Shown here: positions 17,713-25,841 of the stretch, one piece after another
How positions within the stretch are numbered: position 1 is the stretch's first letter
How the letters are laid out: each line of letters begins with the position of its first letter
Source of the DNA: Chitinophaga niastensis
GTDB lineage: Bacteria > Bacteroidota > Bacteroidia > Chitinophagales > Chitinophagaceae
DNA: 64,000 bases
Direction of reading: 5' to 3'
Assembly: GCF_003014755.1 (NCBI RefSeq)
Contig: NZ_PYAW01000004.1
Span: 310,001 to 374,000 of the forward strand
Notes under the pieces: model-generated
Database searches by the model: none
What the model saw: only the letters and a program-made list of their open reading frames with translations
Told to the model about the DNA's origin: nothing
Translations under genes and position numbers: made by a program

Positions 17713-19092
17713 TTAGAGCGGTTCAAAGCGGGCCTGGAAGAACCGGAGATATTTAGGCTCGTAAACCATTTTTAACCCGCTGATATTATTTCTATTCTCA
17801 TACACTTTAATAGCGATTTCAGCTGCCAGCGAAATATGCAGATTGGTATATACCCGTCTTGGTATTGCCATTCTCACCAATTCCATTTTCGGAAATATGT
17901 GTTCCCCTGTATTTTGATCGCGGCCGGCTGAAACGATTCCCCTTTCCATCGACCGGATGCCACCTTCTTTGTAAAGCGCTATGGTTAAGGCTTGTGCGGG
18001 AAATTCCAATTGAGATAAATGGGGTAGGAAAGCAGTAGCATCAATATAAACACCATGTGTGCCCACCGGCAATACAATGGGTACTCCTCCATCAAGCAAT
18101 TTTTTGCCCAGGTACTGTACCTGTTTAATTCTGGCGGAGATATGTTTTTCATTCACAGATTCAGTGATTCCAATTGCCATCGCTTCCATGTCTCTGCCGG
18201 CCATTCCTCCATAAGTATGCAGCCCTTCGTAGAGTACCACCAGGTTGATTGCCTCTTCATAGAGTGCCAGATCATTGAGAGCCAGGAAGCCGCCTATGTT
18301 TACCAGTGCATCTTTTTTACCACTCATGGTAGCTCCGTCAGTGAGCGCGCATATTTCCCTGACGATGGCAGCTACCGGTTTATCGCTGTAACCTGGTTCG
18401 TACTGTTGTATCATATAAGCATTCTCCGCAACGCGGGCCATATCGTGTATTATTTTTATGCCGTGTTGCTGTGTCAGCTCCCTTACCTGTTTTAAATTTC
18501 CAAGTGAAATGGGTTGTCCTCCGGCCATGTTCACGGTAGTGGCAATGCTTACGTAGGGTATGTTAGCCGCGCCCACCCTTGCTATCAGGTCTCTCAGTTT
18601 CTGCAGATCCACATTGCCTTTGAATGGGTATGAAAGTGATGGCTGATGCGCTTCATCAATAATAATATCTGCAAAGGTGCCTCCCGCCAGCTCCTGGTGG
18701 GCACGGGTGGTGGTGAAGTACATATTTCCCGGAATGTAGGTGCCTGGCCTTATGAGCATCCTGGCAATAATATGTTCTGCACCTCTGCCCTGATGTGTAG
18801 GCACGACGTAGTTATAACCATAATATTCTTTAACTACACTTTCAAGATGATAAAAGTTACGACTCCCTGCATAAGATTCATCGCCCAGCATCATGCCAGC
18901 CCACTGTTGTTCGCTCATCGCTGAAGTACCACTATCTGTCAGGAAATCAAGGTATACATCATCTGATCTCAGGTTAAAAACATTATAGCCGGCTTCCCTG
19001 ATAAACTGTTCCCGCTCTTCCCTGCTTGTTACTTTAAGATGTTCAATCATCTTTATTTTATACGGCTCTGCTGTCATTTCATTATCATCCAT
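17713..19092 (-). CDS. Tyrosine phenol-lyase-like PLP enzyme (tryptophanase family)
   Basis: A beta-eliminating lyase of 459 residues. The ATG at 19092 is chosen; the longer frame would need a TTG at 19098. The family cleaves tyrosine to phenol, pyruvate and ammonia, or tryptophan to indole. PLP features are visible: THQGRG near residue 99, Asp217 and Arg220 in HDMAR, and the Schiff-base lysine in MSGKKD (about 260). The segment IRSMERGIVSAGR (Met382, Arg384) matches the phenol-binding Met/Arg of tyrosine phenol-lyase rather than the VEIG of tryptophanase, and TTVNMAGGQP also favours it. The substrate is inferred, not proven. The gene lies 27 bp downstream of an O-methyltransferase on the same strand, so the two probably form an operon. 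Confidence 0.88.
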   Translation of the reverse strand: MDDNEMTAEPYKIKMIEHLKVTSREEREQFIREAGYNVFNLRSDDVYLDFLTDSGTSAMSEQQWAGMMLGDESYAGSRNFYHLESVVKEYYGYNYVVPTHQGRGAEHIIARMLIRPGTYIPGNMYFTTTRAHQELAGGTFADIIIDEAHQPSLSYPFKGNVDLQKLRDLIARVGAANIPYVSIATTVNMAGGQPISLGNLKQVRELTQQHGIKIIHDMARVAENAYMIQQYEPGYSDKPVAAIVREICALTDGATMSGKKDALVNIGGFLALNDLALYEEAINLVVLYEGLHTYGGMAGRDMEAMAIGITESVNEKHISARIKQVQYLGKKLLDGGVPIVLPVGTHGVYIDATAFLPHLSQLEFPAQALTIALYKEGGIRSMERGIVSAGRDQNTGEHIFPKMELVRMAIPRRVYTNLHISLAAEIAIKVYENRNNISGLKMVYEPKYLRFFQARFEPL

Positions 19093-19119
19093 AGCCAATG
19101 ATTTAGTGATGTATTGCCA

Positions 19120-20163
19120 TTAAATTTTTTCTCCTTCCACGATACTCAATTCGGTCAGCCCAATATCCACCACCCGCAAAAATCGCAGCCCGGCCTGTTC
19201 ATACAGGCTGCTGAATTCTTCCTTTGTACGCTCATATCCACCGGTAACAACCAGCATATTTACATCCATCAGCTTCCCTCCATGTGGCAGGTTGCCCTGG
19301 GGAATAACGGCATCTATTGCCAGTATTTTACTTCCGGTCTTCATCGCATTACTGCAGGCACGAAGTATCTTAAGTGCATCTTCATCGTGCCAGTCATGCA
19401 GAATATATTTCATCATATAGGCGTCTGCTCCCGGCGGAACCTGTTCAAAGAAGTTACCGGCTGCTACGCTGCATCGCCCGGCAATATCGGGGATGGCTTT
19501 AATTCTTGCTGCTGTTTGCTCCACTACATAAAGTTCGTCAAACACAATTCCGTTTAATCCGGGAGTGGCTTTCAATACGGAGAACATTAGTTCTCCATTG
19601 CCTCCCCCGATATCTATCAATGTTTTAAATGTGGAAAAATCATATTTTTCGGCAACTGCCTGGTTCATAACCTGGGTTAAATCCGTCATCGCTTTCATGA
19701 AATTGAGCCCTTCTTCCGGATGGGTTTTATAGTATTCCCAAAGATTCATGCCGTGGTAATGATCAAATGCAATTTTCCCTGTTTGGACACTATATAATAA
19801 CTGACCCCAGGGATTGTAAAAATCGCCGAGTTCTGCCAGTACGAAGGCTTTCAGGCTACCCTGTACATTGCCCCTCAAAGCAGTAGCAGCTTGAGTAATA
19901 CTGAAAGTACCAGGTGCAGACTCTTCAAAAATGCCATCACTGGCCAGTGTTCTTAACAATCTATAAAGTGAAGGGCGATGTGTAGCCGTTATTTCGGCGA
20001 GTTCATCTATTGTTTTGGGACCGTCTGAGAGAATATCGGCAATGTTAAGCCGGGCAGATACATAAACACAACATGAAAGCCAGTGATTGGTAATGTACTT
20101 TAATATTCTTTCTGATTGCTGACGACTGGCAACAGCCGATGTTGAGGGATTAGTATTATCCAT
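19120..20163 (-). CDS. SAM-dependent O-methyltransferase (COMT-like)
   Basis: The protein has 347 residues. The N-terminal winged-helix dimerisation domain (about 15-100; RPSLYRLLRTLASDGIF) and the SAM-binding motif I (LIDIGGGNGEL, about 182-192) identify the plant-COMT-like or hydroxyneurosporene-type methyltransferase family. LHDWHDE (His256) supplies the usual catalytic histidine. Such enzymes methylate phenolic hydroxyls of small molecules. The gene is first in an operon with the tyrosine phenol-lyase-like gene, so a phenol, catechol or tyrosine derivative is a reasonable but untested substrate. It starts at an ATG. Confidence 0.87.
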   Translation of the reverse strand: MDNTNPSTSAVASRQQSERILKYITNHWLSCCVYVSARLNIADILSDGPKTIDELAEITATHRPSLYRLLRTLASDGIFEESAPGTFSITQAATALRGNVQGSLKAFVLAELGDFYNPWGQLLYSVQTGKIAFDHYHGMNLWEYYKTHPEEGLNFMKAMTDLTQVMNQAVAEKYDFSTFKTLIDIGGGNGELMFSVLKATPGLNGIVFDELYVVEQTAARIKAIPDIAGRCSVAAGNFFEQVPPGADAYMMKYILHDWHDEDALKILRACSNAMKTGSKILAIDAVIPQGNLPHGGKLMDVNMLVVTGGYERTKEEFSSLYEQAGLRFLRVVDIGLTELSIVEGEKI

Positions 20164-20608
20164 ATTGAAAATTTTTTGATGAGAAAAAAAGGGTATTTCA
20201 GGTAAACAAAAAGGTAGATTTTTCCAAAGTTTGTTGAGAAAAGATGCTTTATAAAATAAAGTGCATGTTTATAGGTGCCGCCCTATAAATTCAACCGGTT
20301 AATTGAAGAGGGCAACATGCAGGAATACTTTTTCTGCCGCAAGCAGAAATAATCATCATCGCGTCGTTTTCAAAGATATTTTGTTTCACATGAATCTACA
20401 CTTCAGTTCTTGTGGTGCAGCAATGGGGTATGAAAAATCAGTGGTTATTTTATTTTTTAGCAACTTTCAACACACGCCTTGAAAGCCTTATTGTAAATGG
20501 CTAAATCGGGAAGGTTTGCGCGTATTTTCAGCAATTTGTATAAGTCTGCATGGGGGGATAACAGGTAGCAACGGCATGCGCTACCTTGATTGTCTTCATT
20601 TTTCCTTT
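20164..20608. other. Intergenic region upstream of the methyltransferase
   Basis: This 445-bp gap must hold the promoter of the methyltransferase operon, but I see no clear -33/-7 pair. A hairpin at 20564-20585 (ggtagc with gctacc) follows the DUF1398 gene without a T-run. A short minus-strand open stretch (about 20470-20600) ends in a protein-like segment (NLPDLAIYNKAF) but has no start codon and no recognisable family. Confidence 0.5.
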
Positions 20609-20995
20609 TTACACAATTGATTCTACCAGCAGCTGGTTCCCCTGCTTATCGTAATAGGAGATAGTGGCGTTACAAGTATCTATTGTCCATTTCTCTATAC
20701 CACTTTCCGCTAAGCCTCTGGACATTGTTATATAATTAGTTTTTCCTTCTCCGTGCAAAGAGAGATGCCGTAGAAAACTTTCTTTATCACTATTGTCTGC
20801 AACGGGCAATTTTTCATGAACAGGTGCTGATTCAATATGGTATCCATTTGATCCAAAGTATTGAGAGTGCCCATCAGTCAGATACGAATCGTACTTTTCA
20901 ACACCCAGTAACTTAAGCGCTGTCACATAATTTAAAAAGTTCTTCATCGTACCCAGTTTTTCGTGTACATCATTTATCTGTTCGATAGTAAACAT
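20609..20995 (-). CDS. DUF1398 family protein
   Basis: This 128-residue protein matches the DUF1398 (YbcV-like) pattern: an MFTIEQI start, LGVEKYDSYLTDGHSQYFG in the first third and a beta-rich second half ending in an ISYYDKQGNQLLVE strand. The family is small, cytosolic and of unknown function. No signal peptide is present. It stands alone on the minus strand with a weak hairpin just downstream. Confidence 0.8.
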   Translation of the reverse strand: MFTIEQINDVHEKLGTMKNFLNYVTALKLLGVEKYDSYLTDGHSQYFGSNGYHIESAPVHEKLPVADNSDKESFLRHLSLHGEGKTNYITMSRGLAESGIEKWTIDTCNATISYYDKQGNQLLVESIV

Positions 20996-21169
20996 GATTA
21001 ATGTATTTTTTAGCTGTTATAAACTTAAACAATATAAATTAAAAGGCCCTTTCCTCTTTTATGCCTTCTATCCTTCTTTATATTCTATTTGTAACTTGCT
21101 TTAATTTAGCAAGCTTTTTAAGACCATTTATAAACTGGTTCGAGACTTGGACCACAGGGGCACGACCAA

Positions 21170-21211
21170 ATTTAGAAGCCCTCAAATCATTGGATTTGAG
21201 GGCTTCTAAAT
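21170..21211. terminator. Perfect 19-bp inverted repeat, terminator-like
   Basis: The arms (starting atttagaagccctcaaatc) are perfectly complementary around the 4-nt loop attg. It lies 23 bp beyond the stop of the DJ-1/PfpI gene on the minus strand. Short A/T tracts sit inside the stem ends, with no long external T-run. Confidence 0.65.
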
Positions 21212-21233
21212 CCTAAAATACCGGGCTATCGAT

Positions 21234-21920
21234 TTAGCCTATTTTCTGGCCAAGGATCTTTTCTATCACAGCTTGCGCCACATCTTTTGCAGAGGCAGGA
21301 TTTTGTCCTGTAATAATAAGGCCGTCCTTAATAATATGGCTTATAAAAGGAGCTTTCTTATTAAAAATACCGCCTTGCCTGATCAACGCCTCTTCCAGCA
21401 TAAATGGAATAATTCTATTTACATGATGCTTCTTGATGACCTCTTCCTCTGTGGTAAAACTGGTGAGCTTCTTACCCTCCACCAAATATTGACCACTGGA
21501 TAGTTTTACATTCAATAAGGCAACCGGCCCGTGACACACAGCAGCAACAATCTTACCTTTTTCATAGGCTTTCGACACTATATCCTTAACCAGCGGATGA
21601 TCCACCATATCCACCATTGGGCCCAATCCGCCAGGAAAGAAAATACCATCGTAAGCATCTATATCAACATTTTCCAGTTTATGACTAAAATTCAGTCTTT
21701 TAAACCCGGGTCCATTTCTAAACAGCCGACTATTGGTATTATTTTCTTCGTAGCCATCTTCCGGAGGTGAACCGCCCGTTGGACTGGCGAAATCCACTGT
21801 AAAACCAGCTTTAGTAAATTCCCAATAAGGATCGGCTATTTCAGAAAATTCGTACCCTGTTGGAATATGATCCGTTCCGATCCTGTCAACAGAAGTCACG
21901 ATGAACAATATGTATTTCAT
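21234..21920 (-). CDS. DJ-1/PfpI family protein (Hsp31-like glyoxalase or chaperone)
   Basis: The 228-residue protein carries the nucleophile elbow AVCHGPVAL with the conserved cysteine, a GYEFSE segment with the usual acidic partner near the N-terminus and the FFPGGLGPM loop. This is the type-1 glutamine-amidotransferase-like fold of the DJ-1/PfpI superfamily. The long form with the PTGGSPPEDGYE insertion is typical of Hsp31-like proteins, many of which act as glutathione-independent glyoxalases or protein/DNA deglycases. No signal peptide. It lies downstream of the tautomerase gene on the same strand, with a hairpin between them. Confidence 0.88.
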   Translation of the reverse strand: MKYILFIVTSVDRIGTDHIPTGYEFSEIADPYWEFTKAGFTVDFASPTGGSPPEDGYEENNTNSRLFRNGPGFKRLNFSHKLENVDIDAYDGIFFPGGLGPMVDMVDHPLVKDIVSKAYEKGKIVAAVCHGPVALLNVKLSSGQYLVEGKKLTSFTTEEEVIKKHHVNRIIPFMLEEALIRQGGIFNKKAPFISHIIKDGLIITGQNPASAKDVAQAVIEKILGQKIG

Positions 21921-21942
21921 AAATGAATTTGGCCAGAGTAAT

Positions 21943-21977
21943 GGGGCCCGAATAAATACAGTAATTATTCAGGCCCC
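21943..21977. terminator. Hairpin between tautomerase and DJ-1 genes
   Basis: ggggcccgaataa pairs with ttattcaggcccc (12 of 13 positions, plus one G-U) around a 9-nt loop. It probably ends the tautomerase transcript or attenuates read-through into the DJ-1/PfpI gene. Confidence 0.55.
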
Positions 21978-22001
21978 GTTCAGTTTTATATGATGGTAAC
22001 C

Positions 22002-22427
22002 TTAATAAGCCACGTCCGCCTTGACAGCCTCGATCAGCTCAACATTATTGTATGCCTTTCCGTGAATTCCCCAGGAACCATCCACTGCATGAACAACGTT
22101 TACAAAGACATTTTTCCGGGATAATGTGCTATTGGATAGTTGAACTACAATGTCAGTAGCTTCCTTTACATAGTCATTCAGAATCTGCTGGCTGGAAAAA
22201 CCAAAGGACGGAACTTTCCATTCAATAAATACAGCAGAAACCTGAGTGCCACCTGAAAAGATAAGATCGGGTGAAACCAGATTGAGGTGGCCTATTACTA
22301 CAGGCGTCATAAATTTATTCCCGGCTAATCCATGCAATCTCAGCATTAGTGCGGACAACTCCGGTACTACTTTCTTTTCATTTTCTGGCGTAAAAATACC
22401 TTGAGTGGCAATTACTGTAAGCGGCAT
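22002..22427 (-). CDS. Tautomerase/MIF superfamily protein
   Basis: This 141-residue protein begins Met-Pro-Leu-Thr-Val, giving the N-terminal proline that serves as catalytic base in 4-oxalocrotonate tautomerase/MIF enzymes after Met removal. The length is near that of MIF-type members. The YVKEATDIVVQ helix and the IHGKAYNN C-terminal strand fit the fold. The substrate is unknown. It is divergently placed to the ECF sigma factor gene across a 211-bp spacer. Confidence 0.75.
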   Translation of the reverse strand: MPLTVIATQGIFTPENEKKVVPELSALMLRLHGLAGNKFMTPVVIGHLNLVSPDLIFSGGTQVSAVFIEWKVPSFGFSSQQILNDYVKEATDIVVQLSNSTLSRKNVFVNVVHAVDGSWGIHGKAYNNVELIEAVKADVAY

Positions 22428-22502
22428 AGTTAATAATTTTTAAATAATTGAATAATATTGTTGATTAACCATGCAAAGATGAGGAGATGAAAAATCCTAA
22501 AA

Positions 22503-22518
22503 GTTGTCATAAGACAAC
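22503..22518. promoter_or_regulatory. Inverted repeat in divergent spacer
   Basis: gttgtc-ataa-gacaac, a perfect 6-bp inverted repeat, lies between the tautomerase (minus) and sigma-factor (plus) genes. It could be an operator; no regulator is identified. Confidence 0.3.
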
Positions 22519-22638
22519 ATTCTTAAGGGTAGTCTTATTTACTTGAGGTGGAGTTTATTTCTTTGCATATTTTGATTATTTTCTTCCTACTGTAAGAATT
22601 TATTCCATTAATAGTACTAATAAGATAAACAATAGACC

Positions 22639-23148
22639 ATGACAGAAAATGAACAGCATCATATTTATGAAAAATGGCTTGGTCAGCATAAAGCGCTAAT
22701 CTTTAAAATAGTTAGAGCTTACGCATTTTCTGCTATGGATCAGGATGATCTTTTTCAGGAGATTATCATTCAAATATGGCATTCCATTCCATCGTTCAGG
22801 CATGAGGCTTCCGTAACCACCTGGTTATATCGTATCTCACTCAATACAGCTATTAAATGGACAAGAAAGGAACGAAAATATTATCATGCAGATAACCTTG
22901 ATAATGTACAGCACATCTTACAGGAACACAGCATACAGATGGATGAACGACTGATCTGGCTCTATGAAGAAATTTACAAACTCGATGCAATTGATCGCTC
23001 CATTACCTTATTACTGCTGGATGGTTTTAGTTACAAAGATATAGCTGGCATACTGGGCATTACGGAGTCAAATGTGGGGGTGAAAATTAATCGCATCAAA
23101 AAGTATTTGATCACTAAATCAAAAAAGCATTATTACCATGGAATTTGA
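22639..23148 (+). CDS. ECF RNA polymerase sigma factor
   Basis: A 169-residue sigma-70 family protein. Region 2 is visible in DQDDLFQEIIIQIWHSIPSF (about residues 34-53) and TWLYRISLNTAIKWTRK (about 61-77); region 4 in LLDGFSYKDIAGILGITESNVGVKINRIKK (about 134-163). This two-domain layout is typical of extracytoplasmic-function sigma factors. Its stop overlaps the next gene by 11 bp, so the downstream membrane protein is translationally coupled and a good candidate for its regulator. The targets are unknown. Confidence 0.92.
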   Translation: MTENEQHHIYEKWLGQHKALIFKIVRAYAFSAMDQDDLFQEIIIQIWHSIPSFRHEASVTTWLYRISLNTAIKWTRKERKYYHADNLDNVQHILQEHSIQMDERLIWLYEEIYKLDAIDRSITLLLLDGFSYKDIAGILGITESNVGVKINRIKKYLITKSKKHYYHGI

Positions 23149-23734
23149 AGAACTACAAAAAATATGGGACTTACAAAACAGTCAGCCCCTCTATACCATC
23201 AATGAAAAAGCATTGTACAACCGTATTGCGGCAAAAAAGAAGCAGGCCCTGCATATTACCAATACAAGTGAGTTACTGTTAATCATTGTATATATCGGCT
23301 CCGCAAGCTTCATTCTTGGTATGAATTTATCCGGGCAGCACGGAAATATATTTATGTTCCTGATGGCAGCCTGGATATTTATTATCGCATTGTATCTATT
23401 GATGAGCCGGATCCGCAGAATAAAAGGGAGTAAGCGGTTTGACCGATCTATTGGTGGCGATCTTAGTCACGCCATTTCAACAGCTACTTATCAGGTTCGT
23501 CTTTCACAACTTATGCGCTGGAACATGCTGCCAATTGGTATACTAGCCCTTCTTGGAGTTGGAGAAGGAGGGAAACCGGCTTGGGTAATCGTACTGCTAC
23601 TGATTTTCTTTGCCTTCGCCTACTATGCCGGTGGTCTGGAACACAGCATTTACAAAGCGAGAAAGCGTGATTTGGAAATATTGCAAAACAAATTGAAAAA
23701 CGAAGCATCAAGCGGTGATGACTCATCTGAATAA
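23138..23734 (+). CDS. Membrane protein, possible anti-sigma partner
   Basis: A 198-residue protein starting inside the end of the sigma-factor gene (11-bp overlap). The first ~40 residues are soluble and rich in charged helix (MEFEELQKIWDLQ), then come about four membrane helices in two pairs (about 43-87 and 130-165), and the C-terminus is charged. A cytosolic N-terminal helix plus membrane anchor fits an anti-sigma factor that holds the ECF protein at the membrane. I do not recognise a named family, and the regulatory role is inferred from coupling only. Confidence 0.75.
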   Translation: MEFEELQKIWDLQNSQPLYTINEKALYNRIAAKKKQALHITNTSELLLIIVYIGSASFILGMNLSGQHGNIFMFLMAAWIFIIALYLLMSRIRRIKGSKRFDRSIGGDLSHAISTATYQVRLSQLMRWNMLPIGILALLGVGEGGKPAWVIVLLLIFFAFAYYAGGLEHSIYKARKRDLEILQNKLKNEASSGDDSSE

Positions 23735-23780
23735 TCCTTCACTCACCATGTTAAAATGAACGCCTGATCCTGCATCTTTT

Positions 23781-24653
23781 TCAATCGGACCCCATATTGC
23801 TGGCCTGGATTCGAGTGATAAGCAGTCTGTATTGTAGCGGAGTTTTGCTCTTTAATTTGAGGAACTGCTTATGGAAATTGGCGATGGTATTGTAACCGCT
23901 TTCATAACAGATCTCCAGCACTGGCTTTTGGGTTTCTATGAGCAGGCGGCAGGCATAACCTACTCTTATTTCATTCAGGAAATCGATGTAGGTCTTTTTG
24001 GTACTTCGTTTAAAATAATTGCAGAAGGCAGGTACGCTCATACAGGCAATGGCAGCCACCTGCGAAAGCGAGATGGGATCTTTAAAAGAATCAATTGTAA
24101 ATTGAAAGACTTTATCAATGCATGTTGTATCCTTATGGCTTTGGGGTTTCACCTCCTGTGTCAATATTTTATTAAACTCTTTTGCAGTCGCTATTATTTC
24201 AAGGCATTCCCCTAAGATCAGTATGCGCCGGAAGCTGTCGGCAGCCTCTAATGCTACGATCAACGGCTGTATTTTTTGTTTACAATTACCTGTTATTTTC
24301 AAACCGTACTGCGATGTCTCCAATAATTGCCTGATGGATCTGCATTCCGGGATTTGCATAAAGTCAGGCCCCCAGAAATCTTCCCGGAACTGCACCACAA
24401 CGGCACTGGTTATTAATTCGGGTTCTCTTTTTTGAAAGGTATGGGGTAGGTTGGCACCTAAGAAATAAACATCACCTGTCTCAAACTCACCCACATGATT
24501 GCCGATGAAACTCAGGCCTGAGCCTTCGGTGAAGAGGATGAGCTCATATTCAATATGCTGGTGCCAACCTACTTCAAAATGCGGCGTGCGAAATGTTTTA
24601 GCCAAAAATGAGGTGTTTTCATTAAGCGGTAATTTCTGAACAAGTGGCTTCAT
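23781..24653 (-). CDS. AraC family transcriptional regulator
   Basis: The protein has 290 residues from the ATG at 24653; the longer frame begins with TTG at 24674. The N-terminal half is a cupin-like sensing domain (GWHQHIEYELILFTEG, then GDVYFLGANLPHTF). The C-terminal ~100 residues hold two helix-turn-helix motifs (SLSQVAAIACMSVPAFCNYF and ICYESGYNTIANFHKQFLK). It resembles one-component sugar-responsive regulators. It is divergent from the glycan-degradation cluster that begins at 25043 and may once have controlled it. Confidence 0.9.
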   Translation of the reverse strand: MKPLVQKLPLNENTSFLAKTFRTPHFEVGWHQHIEYELILFTEGSGLSFIGNHVGEFETGDVYFLGANLPHTFQKREPELITSAVVVQFREDFWGPDFMQIPECRSIRQLLETSQYGLKITGNCKQKIQPLIVALEAADSFRRILILGECLEIIATAKEFNKILTQEVKPQSHKDTTCIDKVFQFTIDSFKDPISLSQVAAIACMSVPAFCNYFKRSTKKTYIDFLNEIRVGYACRLLIETQKPVLEICYESGYNTIANFHKQFLKLKSKTPLQYRLLITRIQASNMGSD

Positions 24654-25042
24654 GACTGGACTATAATTATGCAATTTACTCGTTTCTTCTTTAGTAATGA
24701 TTAAAATAGTTTAGTTTTTAAATAGTAAAGTAGAAGGGTTCCCGGATTCAGACGTTTAATTTTGGCACCTGGTAAAATGTTAATTACGTGATAGTATTTA
24801 AGAAATATTCCTATGCAGGGGCATTTCTTTTTTAATAAAATGTTTTTATTTATGCATTTGGCACTAAAATTCCACTTTATGTTTTAGCCACACATTTCTA
24901 TGTGTGGCTTTTCAATGGATGGCATGTATTGCCCCAAAGTACGCTTTAACTCCCTGTGATAGCACAAGGATATGCGTTTGTGGGAAAAAAGGATCAGGAC
25001 GAATAGTTGTTTTCATTCCGTTTTAATAATTCAGTACTTGGT
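24654..25042. other. Divergent intergenic region with orphan terminator
   Basis: This 389-bp AT-rich spacer lies between the AraC gene and the sigma-factor remnant. It holds a -7-like TAATTTTG near 24758 and a terminator at 24886-24909 that follows no plus-strand gene. No supportable protein frame. Confidence 0.5.
24886..24912 (+). terminator. Orphan rho-independent terminator
   Basis: agccacaca pairs perfectly with tgtgtggct around tttcta and is followed by tttt. No complete gene lies upstream on the plus strand, so it either ends a small RNA or survives from a lost gene. Confidence 0.6.
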
Positions 25043-25168
25043 ATGATTGCCGCTTTATTCATCAGACTGGTAGGAGGGGATGCAGAGAAAGCGTTGGAAG
25101 AACTGCACCACCGCTACTATCGCCCGCTGTTAAGGTTTGTGGATGCTACGATAAATTGCCGGGAAGTG
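25043..25168 (+). pseudogene. ECF sigma factor, N-terminal remnant
   Basis: About 42 codons (ATG at 25043) read LFIRLVGGDAEKALEEL then HRYYRPLLRFV and REV, the helical start of sigma region 2 in Bacteroidota ECF factors (compare the usual DREDAED that would come next). Sigma sequence then stops. At a run of six G (25068-25073) the similarity switches, in another frame, to the end of a DUF6067 protein. Regions 2.2 to 4 are missing. In polysaccharide-utilisation loci such a factor usually precedes fecR, susC and susD, so the deletion probably removed those genes too (inference). Confidence 0.65.
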
Positions 25169-25746
25169 GGGGGCCTGCTAATCAGTACACAGAGTTTTTT
25201 CCTTACATTAACAAGATATGGTTTGGAGAAAGTTTCGATTACAATAACATGTCGCCGGCTAACTGGCTGGTAGAGGCATCAGGTATTCCGTTCGGACTAA
25301 TGGGCGACATGCTGCAAGGTGGCGGCAATCCATGGAGAGGAATGGTGTATGGCATGACGGTGCGCTATCCCTGGAATACGGAAGGTGTGAGCTGCGATCC
25401 CAGGGATATCTGGAAAATATGGGACGAATTTGGAATTGAATCTGCTAGGATGATTGGATATTGGGAAAAAAAGTGTCCTGTTAAGACAAGTCATCCCGGC
25501 ATTTATGCCACCATCTATCAAAAGGAGAGTAAAACGCTGATTGCTGTTGCAAGCTGGGCTGAGCAACCAATTAAGTTTTCATTTCAGTTCGATTGGAAGG
25601 CGCTGGGAATTGATCCTGAAAAAGCAATCCTGATAGCTCCTGAAATTAAGAATTTCCAGCATTATACTATTTTCAAACCCGGGGATTCAATTCCGGTTGA
25701 ACCTAAAAAAGGTTGGTTATTATATATCCAGCGGAAAAATCAATAA
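25169..25746 (+). pseudogene. DUF6067 glycoside hydrolase-like protein, C-terminal remnant
   Basis: About 190 codons in frame 1 with no credible start; the only initiation codon near the front is a TTG at 25156, inside the upstream sigma remnant. The sequence contains FFPYINKIWFGESF, WLVEASGIPFGLMGDML, NPWRGMVYGM and a C-terminal beta domain ending GWLLYIQ, which I recognise as the 3' part of DUF6067 proteins, a glycoside-hydrolase-like family. The catalytic N-terminal part is gone. Bases 25711-25795 are repeated at 28031-28115. Confidence 0.65.
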
Positions 25747-25795
25747 AATGAAAAAACATCCTTGTGGTTGATTCCAGCAATTTGTATAGCAAATT
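25711..25795 (+). repeat. Direct repeat, left copy, flanking the GH95-like gene
   Basis: This copy spans the last codons of the DUF6067 remnant (GWLLYIQ), the spacer and a broken copy of the first ~16 codons of the DUF5107 gene. Here that copy is ruined by a 1-base deletion (ATG AAA AAA CAT CCT TGT GGT TGA). It aligns with 28031-28115 apart from small indels and a few substitutions. Confidence 0.8.
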
Positions 25796-25841
25796 TTAAT
25801 TATCTTATTCCCGGACTGGATTCAATCTTTAATCAGAAATT

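Noticed and set aside
18055..18924. Plus-strand ORFs (146 and 92 codons) within the lyase gene
   Set aside because: Antisense shadows of a well-conserved enzyme gene, with no start signals or recognisable motifs.
17713..19092. Calling the PLP lyase a tryptophanase
   Set aside because: The active-site SMERG and TVNMAGGQP segments fit tyrosine phenol-lyase better; tryptophanase has VEIG at that place. The substrate still needs testing.
20470..20605. Minus-strand open stretch after the DUF1398 gene as a gene
   Set aside because: It looks protein-like at the end but has no start codon, overlaps the DUF1398 stop region in another frame and matches no family I know.
25007..25273. 88-residue ORF spanning the sigma/DUF6067 junction as a novel protein
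   Set aside because: Its first part is sigma region 2 and its second part is an out-of-frame reading of the DUF6067 remnant.
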